NCBI RefSeq assembly: GCF_015475875.1
Contig: NZ_JADKYM010000001.1
Coordinates: 310,001-374,000 of the forward strand
Source: Sphingopyxis solisilvae
Lineage (GTDB): Bacteria > Pseudomonadota > Alphaproteobacteria > Sphingomonadales > Sphingomonadaceae
DNA: 64,000 nucleotides
Direction: 5' to 3'
Both the position numbers and the translations under genes were made by a program. Positions within the stretch are counted from its first letter, which is position 1, and every line of letters begins with the position of its first letter. The notes under the pieces are model-generated. The model was not told the DNA's origin and ran no database searches. It saw nothing but the letters and a program-made list of their open reading frames with translations. Shown one piece after another: positions 47,144 to 56,601 of the stretch.

Positions 47144-49522
47144 CTTCGGCGTAATCGCCATCCGGCTCACCGCGTGGCGATCGACGGCCGCCTTGCTGAA
47201 CCACATCGGCTGCATCGCTCCCGCGAGCCACTTTGGGTAGAAGTCGCGATAGCGCGGCGAACGCGGATCGGCCGACTGGCCGGGCAGCAAGAGATACCGG
47301 CTGTTGTCCCACGCACCGACGTCGGCGACGAACAGAAAACTCGCGCCGTGCGATACCTGAAAGCCGCGTCGCGAGTTGAAGCCGCGCGCCATCGGCGTGG
47401 TACCGTCGCCACCCGACCGGCCGCCTTCGATCTTCGGGAACGCGGCGGCGATCGCTTTGTTCACCGACGCCAGCGGATGCGCGATGTTGACCCGGTGCAG
47501 ATTGCCCCACTGCCATTTCGCCGGATCATTGCCGCCCAGCTCGACCGCCTTCGCCCAGCCCGCCGCCAGCGCGCCGTCGACCAGCGCATCGCGCGCCGCG
47601 GCGGGATCGTCACCGAGGCGCTGGTCGGGTGCCGCGAGGATGCGCAGCATTTCGGACAGATTGACCGTCGGGATCAGGTCGAGCGCCGCGGCGGGCACGA
47701 TCCGTTCGCGGAAGCTGGCCGATAGCGCCACCATCACCATTTCGAACAACAGCGCCGCGGCGCTGTCGGCCTCGATGCCACAATCCCAGCGGCGCAGCAT
47801 GGCCGTTGCCGCTGCCGCCGCAGGCGACGGGTTGGCGGGCAGCAGCTGCAAAAGCGCGCGCGCGGGCAGCGACTGGACATCATGTTGCAACGCAATGCTG
47901 TCCTCGATCCGGTGCTTCGGCTGGCTTCGCAGCACCTCGGCCACGCGGTTGTAGCGAAAGGGATCGCTCCAGGTGAAACTGATGATCCGCTCGCGGTACG
48001 GATAATCGGCGGGCAGGTTCATCTCGTTCGCCGAGGCAAACCAGCCTTCGCGCGGGTTATAGACCGACGGCATATCCTTGACCGGGATCAATCCGGTCCA
48101 GTCGTAATCGCCGTCGCCGGGAGCGGGAAACAGACCGTCATGCTTCGATCGACGCGGGGTGAAGCCGATCGTCTGCCAGCCGGTATTGCCGTTGATGTCG
48201 GCGTAGTGCAGATTGGTCGGCGACACGTGCAGCTTGAACGCTTCCTGCAATGTCGCCCAGTCCTTGGCCAGATTGATCGCGATGATCGCAAAGCGCTGGT
48301 TGGCACCGGGCAACATGCTGACCGTCGCCAGCGCGACGGCGCGGTTGCGCGACGGATCTTGCGAGACGACCGGCCGCCCGTCGGCATAGCGAAACCGTCC
48401 GCGCTCGGGCGCCGCCCCTTTGACGGCAATCTCGTCCTCGAAGATTTCGAAGGCCCGCCATTTGCCCTTGTGCCAATATTGGTCGCCATTGCCTTCGCGT
48501 GTTTTCAGGACGAACAGGTCGGTCTGGTCGATATGGAAATTGGTGCGGCCAAAGGCAAAGCGGTCGGTGTGCCCCTGCATGATGCCGGGCAGTCCCGGCG
48601 CCCCCGCGCCCATCACGTCGAGGCCGGGGGCGGTCAGATGGATCATGTGCCGCGGGCTGGCGCCGCCGATGCCCAAGTGCGGATCGTTGGCCAGGATCGG
48701 GCGCCCCGTCGCGCTGCGCGACGCGGCGATCGTCCACGCGTTGCTGCCCAGTGCGAAGCGGTCGCCTTCGGGCTGGTCGGGGCCGGTGCGCGGTTCCTCC
48801 AGCGAGTCATAGGGCATCGGCCTGTTTGCCGGGTCGAGCATCCCCAGATCGGCGTCGCGGACCGCGGCGACGTCAAGGCCGTCGGGAACCGAAAAGGACC
48901 AGGCGGGACGAAGCGGCATCATCAGCTGTTCGGCGTCGATCAGGCCGCGCGCTTGCAGCTGGGCGCGACGGACCTCGTCATCGGCGTCGCCCATGCCGAC
49001 GCCGCGGCGCTTGACGAGATCGCGAATGTCCCAGCGGAGCGGTTCAAAACCGAGTATTCCATACTCCAGCGGCATATCCGCCGGATTGTCCGCAAGTTCA
49101 TCGACCCGCGCATTGACGCCCGCCACATATCCGCGCGCACATTCCAGCACCTCGGCAGGCAGCGCGGCCAATTCGGCGTCGATGTCACCGCGATAGTGGA
49201 ACAGGCGCGCCGCCCGGTCGGCGGCAACAAATGCTGGTCCGAAAGCTTCCGCCATCCGGCCCATTTCGCGGCGATGGTCGATGTCGAGCTGAAACAGCCG
49301 GTCGCGCGCCACCAGATAGCCCTGTGCAAAGAAGGCGTCATGCTTGGACGCTGCGCGCACATGCGGGACCCCCAGTTCGTCCTCGACGATCTCGATCGGC
49401 GCCCGCGCTCCCTCCAGTGCGATTCTTTTCACTCCGCCCCGGATCCGGGGCTGGGCCATCAGGCTGCCCGGCAATGCAACAAGTGCGGCGGAGGCGAGCA
49501 GGAATGCGCGGCGCTGGATCAA
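47138..49522 (-). CDS. Penicillin-acylase-family Ntn hydrolase, exported
   Basis: A 794-residue S45-family enzyme made as a precursor that self-cleaves into alpha and beta chains. The nucleophile Ser260 is in ALGSNAWTI, the beta-chain start. An N-terminal signal region (QRRAFLLASAALVALPG) has twin Arg followed by a hydrophobic stretch, so Tat export is possible, though the SRRxFLK consensus is only partial. Members hydrolyse acyl amides, including acyl-homoserine lactones and N-acyl amino acids. The start at TTG 49522 is fixed by GGAGAAG five bases upstream; a longer frame to 49555 also starts with TTG. Its position beside the D-amino acid genes suggests deacylation of N-acyl D-amino acids or peptides. 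Confidence 0.85.
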   Translation of the reverse strand: MIQRRAFLLASAALVALPGSLMAQPRIRGGVKRIALEGARAPIEIVEDELGVPHVRAASKHDAFFAQGYLVARDRLFQLDIDHRREMGRMAEAFGPAFVAADRAARLFHYRGDIDAELAALPAEVLECARGYVAGVNARVDELADNPADMPLEYGILGFEPLRWDIRDLVKRRGVGMGDADDEVRRAQLQARGLIDAEQLMMPLRPAWSFSVPDGLDVAAVRDADLGMLDPANRPMPYDSLEEPRTGPDQPEGDRFALGSNAWTIAASRSATGRPILANDPHLGIGGASPRHMIHLTAPGLDVMGAGAPGLPGIMQGHTDRFAFGRTNFHIDQTDLFVLKTREGNGDQYWHKGKWRAFEIFEDEIAVKGAAPERGRFRYADGRPVVSQDPSRNRAVALATVSMLPGANQRFAIIAINLAKDWATLQEAFKLHVSPTNLHYADINGNTGWQTIGFTPRRSKHDGLFPAPGDGDYDWTGLIPVKDMPSVYNPREGWFASANEMNLPADYPYRERIISFTWSDPFRYNRVAEVLRSQPKHRIEDSIALQHDVQSLPARALLQLLPANPSPAAAAATAMLRRWDCGIEADSAAALLFEMVMVALSASFRERIVPAAALDLIPTVNLSEMLRILAAPDQRLGDDPAAARDALVDGALAAGWAKAVELGGNDPAKWQWGNLHRVNIAHPLASVNKAIAAAFPKIEGGRSGGDGTTPMARGFNSRRGFQVSHGASFLFVADVGAWDNSRYLLLPGQSADPRSPRYRDFYPKWLAGAMQPMWFSKAAVDRHAVSRMAITPKL

Positions 49523-49929
49523 AGGGGCTTCTCCAAGTTGCGACAGGGATATCAAAGCCTATCGCAGCCCATCCGCGTGCCGTTATAACAAGCGCGGTAC
49601 GCCCTATAAACTCAGGCTATTCGGCGCTCGCCGGACGCGCGCTCCGCTCCATGCCTTATGGCTATAGGTCCATATCGTCAGGGTCAGCGCCAAGCGGTTG
49701 ACCCCCCGCAGCCACCCTGTAACCTCAATGTCACGGATCGAGCCGTGTGCAGGCAATGCAGGCGAACGGCCGGACCGGCGAAGATCGAAAGTATCAGAAC
49801 ATAATGAGTGCGCCAAAAGGCCACCATCACATCAGGCGGGACGAAACGGGACAGCCAAGCAGCGGATCGACGCTGGTATGCCATCAGGTGATAGGCGGCT
49901 GGTCTTTGGCAACGAAGGGGATTGTAACA
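49523..49929. other. Intergenic region between acylase and TonB receptor genes
   Basis: A 407-base non-coding stretch between divergent genes. It holds the ribosome-binding site of the acylase (GGAGAAG on the minus strand, 49528-49534) and presumably promoters for both. A weak candidate on the plus strand is TTGACC (49698-49703) followed by TAACCT after 16 bases. The receptor frame is open back to 49747, but that part lacks receptor-like features. No repeat, RNA gene or other structure was recognised. Confidence 0.45.
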
Positions 49930-52900
49930 ATGCGTAGAAATGGTCGTAACGGTCGGTTGCTTGGTGGCAAGGCCGGTATCGGAATGGCGATGACCGCTTT
50001 GGCGCTGGTTCACAGCGCCCCCGCAATGGCGCAGGACGACAGCGTCAGGCCGACGACGACCAGCGAGTCGTCCTCCGGCGAAACGATTGTCGTGACCGGT
50101 ACGCGTATTGTTCGCGACGGGTTTCAGGCTCCGACCCCGCTCACCGTTCTCGGCGAAGCGGACATCGACAACAGTTCGCCGACGAACAACATCGCCGACT
50201 TCGTCAACACCTTGCCGTCGCTGGCCGGTTCGACCCGTCCGTCGAACTCGCGCCTCAACATCTCGAGCGGCCAGGCGGGCATCAACGCGCTCAACCTTCG
50301 CAACCTCGGCGCGGAACGAACGCTGATCCTTGTCAACGGCAAGCGGTCGGTGGGGTCGACGATCACCGGACTGGTCGACATCAACACGATCCCGCAGGCG
50401 CTGATTTCGCGGGTCGAGGTCGTAACGGGCGGCGCGTCGGCGGCTTACGGCTCGGACGCGGTTGCCGGCGTCGTGAACTTCATCCTGAACAACAAATATG
50501 AAGGGCTGAAGGTCGAGGGGGATGCCGGCATCACCCAGGAAGGCGATGGTTTCAACTATTCGGCCAGCGTCGCGCTCGGTAAGTCGTTCGCGGGCGGACG
50601 CGGTCACATCCTGCTCAGCGGTGAACTCGCACACCGTGACGGCATCTTTCAGGTCGATCGCGACTGGAACCAGATCGGCTTCCTTCGCTTCGAGAACCCG
50701 GCCTATCTGGCGAACGCCAACTCGGGTGCGCCGCAGTATATTTTCGTGCGCGGTGCGGGGCCGACCAACTCGACCCCCGGCAGCATCATCACCAACTCGG
50801 CGGGTGGCACGGCCAACCGGCTGCGCGGCCTTTATTTCGGCGATGGCGGGTCGGTGAACCAGTTTGTCTGGGGCGATCTGACCTTTCCAGCGGTGAGCGG
50901 AGCTGCGGTGCCGCTCCGTACCCGCGGCGGCGACTGGCGGGTTAATGACTCGGGGCGCAACATTGGCCTTGATCCACGCGATGACCGTTACGGACTGTTC
51001 GGCCGCCTCAGCTACGAGGTCAGCGACAACGTCCAAATCTTCGCCGAAGCCGCGTATAACCGGCAAGAGGTGCTGTTCAATGCGGGGCCCAACTTGCAAA
51101 CGGGTATCGTGCTGAATGCGACGGGTTGTACGCAGACGCCGGTACCGATCACCTGTAACGCCTTCCTGCTCAACACGCTCGGGGCAGAGGCACTGCAGGG
51201 GATCACCAGCGTCACGATCGCCACGACGTCGGCCGACCTGCCGTTCCGCGGCATCAACAACAAGCGCCGGGTGCAACGCTACCTGATCGGAGCGGAAGGT
51301 GAATTCGACGCGTTCGGCAAGACGGCACGCTGGGATATCTACGGGCAATATGGCCGCGCCGACCTGCGCGAACAATTGCGTGACATCCAGAACATCGCCC
51401 GCATCAACGCCGCGCGCGATGCCGCCTTTGCGCCGGCAGGCAGCGGCTTTCCGACCGGATCGATCCAGTGCCTGATCAACGTCGACGCCAACCCGAACAA
51501 TAATGACCCGGCGTGCGTTCCGTTGAACCGCCTGGGCCTTGGTGTCGCCGACCCGGCGGCGATCGACTATGTGCTCGGCGATCCCTATCGCAAGCAGGTG
51601 CTCGAACAGATGGTTTTCGGCGCGAACTTCTCGTTCACGCCGTTCGCAACCTGGGCGGGCGATGTCAGCATCGCGGTCGGCGGCGAATATCGCAAGGAAG
51701 AGATCAAGGGCTTCGTCCCCGACGAATTCCAGCCCGTGCCGACCCGCGACACGAACGGCAACATCATTGGTGCCACCAACCGGTGGTCGGTGGGCAACTA
51801 TTTGCCGAGCTTTGGCTCCTATAACGTCAAGGAAGCCTATCTGGAAACCGTCGTGCCGCTGGGATTCGGCCTTGAATTCAACGGCGCGGTCCGTGCCACC
51901 GATTATTCGCAGGCGGGCTATGTCACCACATGGAAAGCCGGTGCAACCTGGCAGCCCATCGACGACATCCGCCTGCGCGTCACCCGGTCGCGCGATATCC
52001 GCGCGCCCAACCTGAACGACCTGTTCCAGGCGGGCACGGCGAACAGCGATTCGGTCAGCAATCCGGGTTTCATCACCGGAACCAGCCCGTCGTTCGTTCC
52101 GGCGGGCCAGCCCCCGCAGGCGGGTTACAGCTACTCCGGCTTCGCGACCGGCAATACCGAGCTGGTTCCGGAGAAGTCCGACCAGTGGAATGTCGGTGCA
52201 GTTCTAACGCCGCGGTTCCTGCCGGGGTTCAACCTTGCGGTCGACTACTTCGATATCCGGTTGAAGGGCGGGATCGGGTCGTTCACGGCGCAGCAGATCG
52301 TCAACCTTTGTTTCCTGGGCGAACAGACCTTCTGTAACGCGATCAGCGTCGATGCCGCGCGGACCCAGAACCCTGCGCAACCTTATCTGGTCATCCTGAC
52401 GCGTCCTTTCAACGCCGCGAGCCAGAAGAGCCGCGGGATCGACATTGACGCGTCCTATCGGATTCCGATGGCGCAGGGTAATGGGGCGTTTACACTACGC
52501 GGCCTTGCTACCCGGTATCTGGAAAACCGGTTCAACAGCGGTGTCCCCAACACGGTCGTACTAAATACCGTTGGTGTGAATGGTGGTCAGTTCAGCACGC
52601 CGAAATGGATCTACCGGGTCAGCGCAGCCTATGACGACGATGACTTCAGCCTCACGGCCGTGGGCCGTGGAGTCAGCGCCGGCAAATATGTCGCAAACGG
52701 TATCGAATGCCAGACCACCTGCCCGGTATCGACCGTCAACGCGCCGACCTATGAACGAAACCGCGTCAAGGGCGCCTTCTACGTCGACCTGAATTTCACG
52801 CAGAAATTCTCGGCATTCAGCGAAGGCAGCGGCGAGTTCTTCATCAATGTGACGAACCTGCTGAACGGCAATCCGATCCTGCTGCCCGAAACCGGCCTGG

Positions 52901-52971
52901 CCGCGAACAGCACCTATTCGGACCTGCTCGGCCGCAGCTTCCGTTTCGGGGTCCGCATCAAGACCCGCTGA
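49930..52971 (+). CDS. TonB-dependent outer-membrane receptor
   Basis: A 1013-residue TonB-dependent receptor. A signal peptide (about 1-33, cut after APAMAQ) leads to a TonB-box-like acidic segment and the plug domain (TIVVTGTRIVRDGFQAPTPL, then NLRNLGAERTLILVNGKR and VEVVTGGASAAYGSDAVAGVVNFIL). The C-terminal beta-barrel follows and ends in a typical aromatic strand (GRSFRFGVRIKTR). It lacks an STN domain. The receptor is large and of the type sphingomonads use for organic substrates (peptides, glycans, aromatic compounds) rather than for siderophores alone. Placement near the D-amino acid block suggests a role in nutrient uptake, but the ligand is unknown. A strong terminator follows. Confidence 0.9.
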   Translation: MRRNGRNGRLLGGKAGIGMAMTALALVHSAPAMAQDDSVRPTTTSESSSGETIVVTGTRIVRDGFQAPTPLTVLGEADIDNSSPTNNIADFVNTLPSLAGSTRPSNSRLNISSGQAGINALNLRNLGAERTLILVNGKRSVGSTITGLVDINTIPQALISRVEVVTGGASAAYGSDAVAGVVNFILNNKYEGLKVEGDAGITQEGDGFNYSASVALGKSFAGGRGHILLSGELAHRDGIFQVDRDWNQIGFLRFENPAYLANANSGAPQYIFVRGAGPTNSTPGSIITNSAGGTANRLRGLYFGDGGSVNQFVWGDLTFPAVSGAAVPLRTRGGDWRVNDSGRNIGLDPRDDRYGLFGRLSYEVSDNVQIFAEAAYNRQEVLFNAGPNLQTGIVLNATGCTQTPVPITCNAFLLNTLGAEALQGITSVTIATTSADLPFRGINNKRRVQRYLIGAEGEFDAFGKTARWDIYGQYGRADLREQLRDIQNIARINAARDAAFAPAGSGFPTGSIQCLINVDANPNNNDPACVPLNRLGLGVADPAAIDYVLGDPYRKQVLEQMVFGANFSFTPFATWAGDVSIAVGGEYRKEEIKGFVPDEFQPVPTRDTNGNIIGATNRWSVGNYLPSFGSYNVKEAYLETVVPLGFGLEFNGAVRATDYSQAGYVTTWKAGATWQPIDDIRLRVTRSRDIRAPNLNDLFQAGTANSDSVSNPGFITGTSPSFVPAGQPPQAGYSYSGFATGNTELVPEKSDQWNVGAVLTPRFLPGFNLAVDYFDIRLKGGIGSFTAQQIVNLCFLGEQTFCNAISVDAARTQNPAQPYLVILTRPFNAASQKSRGIDIDASYRIPMAQGNGAFTLRGLATRYLENRFNSGVPNTVVLNTVGVNGGQFSTPKWIYRVSAAYDDDDFSLTAVGRGVSAGKYVANGIECQTTCPVSTVNAPTYERNRVKGAFYVDLNFTQKFSAFSEGSGEFFINVTNLLNGNPILLPETGLAANSTYSDLLGRSFRFGVRIKTR

Positions 52972-52993
52972 CGCGCCGGATCAAGGCGAAAGG

Positions 52994-53025
52994 AAAGGAG
53001 GGTCGGGAACGGCCCTCCTTTTTCT
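52994..53025 (+). terminator. Rho-independent terminator after the TonB receptor
   Basis: Hairpin AAAGGAGGG(TCG)-GGAA-(CGG)CCCTCCTTT with a GGAA tetraloop and a following T run (TTTTTC). It begins 22 bases after the receptor stop. Confidence 0.88.
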
Positions 53026-53175
53026 TTGAGCGCCCGGGCCGTGACGTGGGCCTGACCGACGCTCGTACGCACTTTTTTTAACAAAAGTGCGGATCGGGCC
53101 AAGGCTGCGCGAGACCCGTTCCGTCTTGTGATTGTCGTCGGGGTGAACCCCGGCTGTGATGACAAGAGGATCCCG

Positions 53176-56100
53176 ATGCGCAAGACCCTGCTGGCCACCA
53201 CCTGCGTGGCCGCCCTGCTTCCCGTAACCGTTCAAGCCGAAACCACGATCAGCACCGCGATCACGACGCCGGTGCGAACCTCGACGGTTAAATCGGGTAC
53301 GCCCGACAATATCAAGATCACATCCGCCGGGTCGGTCAAACCCGCAGGCGGCACGGCGGTCACCGTCGACAGCAATCACAGCGTCATCAACGAAGGCGCG
53401 ATCGAGATCCGCAACGCGGACGGCGCACGCGGAATTGTCGCGGAGGCCGGAACAAGCGGGTCGATCACCAACGCAGCGACGGGCAAGATCATCATCGACG
53501 AAAGCTATGCTCCGACCGATATCGACAATGACGGCGATCTGGACGGCCCTTTCGCCATCGGCAGCAACCGTATCGGCATCGCGACCAGCGGTGCCTTTAC
53601 CGGCAACATCCTCAACAGCGGCACGATCACGATCAAGGGCAATGATTCCGCCGGCATCCGCCTGGGCGGGCCGCTGACCGGCAAATTCACGACCGACGGG
53701 ACGATCAGCGTTCTCGGCGACCGCGCGGTGGGCGTTGGCTTGCAGGATGTGAACGGCAATGTCCGGCTTGCCGGAACGATTGCGGCAACCGGCGTGGATG
53801 CCATCGGCGCGCGGTTGACCGGCAATATCAACGGCGCGCTGGAGATACAGGGAGCGCTGACGGCAACAGGCTATCGCTACACGACGCCTCCCGCCGACCC
53901 CTCGAAGCTCGACGCCGACGATCTGTTGCTCGGCGGCCCGGCGCTGTCGGTGGAGGGCAATGTGACCGGAGGCATCATTCTGGCGGTGCCGCCGAAAGAC
54001 AGCAATCCGAACGACAATGACGAGGACAAGGACGGCATACCCGACGACAAGGAAGGCAGCGCTGCGGTGCGTTCCTTCGGCTCGGCGGCGGCGGTGCGCA
54101 TCGGTTCGGCCACGCAAAGCGTCACGATCGGGCCGGTAGCAGGGACCGGCACGGGGCTGGGCCTGATCATCGACGGCTCGGTCGTCGGTAATGGCCTTTA
54201 TGCCGGCAAAGACGGTAACGGCCTGCAAGTCGGTGGCCTCGGCGGCGCGGTTACCATCGCGGGCGGGATCGGCATCGGCGCAAGCGGCAGCGTGGCCGCG
54301 CTGTCAAAGGATGTCGCGGCAACCGCGATCCGGATCGGCAGCGGCGCCACGACCCCGGAACTGCGCAACGCGGGCAAGATCGAGGCGACGAGCGCCGGGA
54401 ATGTTTCCGGCTCGGTCGCTACCGCGGTGCTGGTCGAGGCAGGCGGCAACGTTCCCCTGATCCGCAACAGCGGTACTATCGCGGCAAAGACGGGCGGTGA
54501 CAATGGCACTGCCCGTGCCATTGTCGATCTGTCGGGGAATGTCGACACGGTCGAGAATAGCGGGACGATCAGCGCCACCGGCGCGCTCGCCAGCTCGGAC
54601 CGCAATGTCGCGATCGACCTTTCGGCGAACGCGAACGGCGCGACCGTCAAGCAGACCGCGGTCGCCGCAGGCATCGCCGCCCCTGCTATCGTCGGCGACG
54701 TTCGCTTCGGCGCTGGCAACGATGTCTTCGACATCGCCGATGGGACGGTCAAAGGGAACAGCTTCTTCGGCGAGGGCAACAACCGCCTCGCGCTGTCGGG
54801 GAAGGGCGCCTACACCGGCAATGTTCGCTTTGGCTCCGGCAATGACAGCATGACACTCGCCGGAACGTCGAAGTTCACCGGAGCGGTTGATTTCGGCGGC
54901 GGCGCCAATACGCTCAGCATCGGCGGCACCTCGGTATTTTCCGGAACATTGAGCAACGCCCAGGGCTTGGCCGTCGCGGTCAGCGGTGGCACCTTTGACA
55001 TATCGGGCGCTGCAACCATCGGTTCGCTGGCGGTTACCGACAAGGGTACGCTTGGGGTGCTGCTCGACAAAGGCAATACGGGCACCGCGTTGCAGGTGAC
55101 CGGCAACGCAAGTTTCGGCGCCGAGTCAAAACTCGCGCTGCGGCTGAACAGCATCGCACAGGCGGAAGGGCGACACATTGTCCTGACCGCGGGATCACTG
55201 ACCGGAGCGACCAATCTTACGGCATCGCAGACCTTGTTGCCCTTTCTTTACAAGGGCACGCTTTCTTCCAATGCGACCCAGCTCATCGTCGATGTGTCGC
55301 GCAAAACGACCGGCGAGCTTGGTCTGAACCGGTCGGAAGCGGGTGCCTTCGATGCCGTGTTCAAAGCGATCCCTGCCGACCAGAAGGTGGAGAAGGTCTT
55401 TCTGGGCATCACCGACGGCGAGGCGTTCCGAACCCAATTGGGCCAGATGCTGCCCGAGCATGAAGGCGGCGTCTTCGAAACGGTGACCTCGGGCTCGCGC
55501 GCGCTGTCGCGTTATTTGCAGGACCCCAACGCGCCGTTCCAGGACGAAGGCAAATGGGGTTACTGGGTCAACCAGGCGGTATGGGGAACGTCGAAGAGCA
55601 TCGGCGACACCGCCAGCTATGATGTGAGCGGTTGGGGCATCGGCCTCGGCGCCGAGATCAAGAGCGACATCGGCAGTTTCGGCGGTTCGGTCGCCTTCCT
55701 CAGCGGCAAGGACGGAAATGGCAGCAACGCCAACGAGGTGTCGACCAGCCAGTTCGAAGGCGCGCTGCACTGGCGGCTTCGTTCCGACGGGTTCATGGCC
55801 AACGCGCGCGTCTCCGGCGCGCCGGTGAAGCTCAAGGGAACACGCGTTTTCCAGGCCAAGGACGGCGCCGACACGATCGAAAAGACGATGAAGGGCAAGT
55901 GGGACGGCACTTTATGGTCCGCATCGGGCTCGCTCGCCTATGATGTCGTCAGTGACAGCGGATTGTCGCTTCGCCCGATGATCGCGGTCGATTATTACAA
56001 GCTGAAGGAAGACGGCTATCAGGAAACCGGCGGCGGTGATGCGCTCGACCTGACCGTGCTCGGCCGTAACAGCGACGAACTTGCGGTGTCGGGAACCGTC

Positions 56101-56391
56101 ACCGTCGGCCTCGATTTCGGCGGCCGCGACCAATATGACGGCTGGACCCGGTTCGAAATCGAAGGCGGTCGCCGCCAGATTGTTGGCGGTACGCTGGGCG
56201 CCACAACCGCCTCGTTCAAGGACGGTACGCCGTTCACCCTTGTTCCCGAAGATCGCACGAGCGGCTGGGTCGGCCGTCTCCGTGGCATCGCTGGCAATTC
56301 GGCCTTTCAGGTCGCCGGCGAAGTGTCCGCGGAGGAACAGCAAAGCCGTATCGGCTGGGCGTTCCGTGCGAGCCTGCGGGTCGGCCTCTAG
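53176..56391 (+). CDS. Autotransporter (type Va-like) with repetitive beta-helix passenger
   Basis: A 1071-residue protein with a signal peptide (about 1-21, cut near VQAETTIS), a passenger of about 760 residues and a C-terminal autotransporter beta-barrel of about 280 residues ending in an aromatic-rich strand (RIGWAFRASLRVGL). The passenger is rich in Gly, Asn, Ser, Thr with repeats of the type IxNxGxIxxxG, typical of a right-handed beta-helix. Two inserts resemble calcium-binding aspartate loops: DIDNDGDLDGP and DSNPNDNDEDKDGIPDDKEG. The function is unknown: adhesion or aggregation is typical. The true start is ATG 53176 (MRKTLLATTCV). Its own terminator hairpin follows; the sigma-factor module lies downstream. 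Confidence 0.88.
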   Translation: MRKTLLATTCVAALLPVTVQAETTISTAITTPVRTSTVKSGTPDNIKITSAGSVKPAGGTAVTVDSNHSVINEGAIEIRNADGARGIVAEAGTSGSITNAATGKIIIDESYAPTDIDNDGDLDGPFAIGSNRIGIATSGAFTGNILNSGTITIKGNDSAGIRLGGPLTGKFTTDGTISVLGDRAVGVGLQDVNGNVRLAGTIAATGVDAIGARLTGNINGALEIQGALTATGYRYTTPPADPSKLDADDLLLGGPALSVEGNVTGGIILAVPPKDSNPNDNDEDKDGIPDDKEGSAAVRSFGSAAAVRIGSATQSVTIGPVAGTGTGLGLIIDGSVVGNGLYAGKDGNGLQVGGLGGAVTIAGGIGIGASGSVAALSKDVAATAIRIGSGATTPELRNAGKIEATSAGNVSGSVATAVLVEAGGNVPLIRNSGTIAAKTGGDNGTARAIVDLSGNVDTVENSGTISATGALASSDRNVAIDLSANANGATVKQTAVAAGIAAPAIVGDVRFGAGNDVFDIADGTVKGNSFFGEGNNRLALSGKGAYTGNVRFGSGNDSMTLAGTSKFTGAVDFGGGANTLSIGGTSVFSGTLSNAQGLAVAVSGGTFDISGAATIGSLAVTDKGTLGVLLDKGNTGTALQVTGNASFGAESKLALRLNSIAQAEGRHIVLTAGSLTGATNLTASQTLLPFLYKGTLSSNATQLIVDVSRKTTGELGLNRSEAGAFDAVFKAIPADQKVEKVFLGITDGEAFRTQLGQMLPEHEGGVFETVTSGSRALSRYLQDPNAPFQDEGKWGYWVNQAVWGTSKSIGDTASYDVSGWGIGLGAEIKSDIGSFGGSVAFLSGKDGNGSNANEVSTSQFEGALHWRLRSDGFMANARVSGAPVKLKGTRVFQAKDGADTIEKTMKGKWDGTLWSASGSLAYDVVSDSGLSLRPMIAVDYYKLKEDGYQETGGGDALDLTVLGRNSDELAVSGTVTVGLDFGGRDQYDGWTRFEIEGGRRQIVGGTLGATTASFKDGTPFTLVPEDRTSGWVGRLRGIAGNSAFQVAGEVSAEEQQSRIGWAFRASLRVGL

Positions 56392-56411
56392 CCCCCCGGC
56401 CGATCCCGCGT

Positions 56412-56452
56412 GCAAGGGGGAAGCGACCTCCCTACCCTCGCTTCCCCCTTGC
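56412..56452. terminator. Perfect 15-bp stem-loop after the autotransporter
   Basis: Arms GCAAGGGGGAAGCGA (56412-56426) and TCGCTTCCCCCTTGC (56438-56452) are perfect inverted repeats around an 11-base loop. It lies 21 bases after the autotransporter stop and probably terminates transcription, although the following T run is poor. Confidence 0.65.
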
Positions 56453-56601
56453 TTAGCCCGAGTTGAATGACGCACGATATGACCGCCCTGTCCCTTTCCC
56501 CTTTTCCGGCACCGCGGTTGCACCGCAGGGGCATGGCGCTATATGACGACAGCATCACAGGGACCTTCCTTACGCGCCGCGGCGGCGCCGCCCGGCGAGA
56601 C

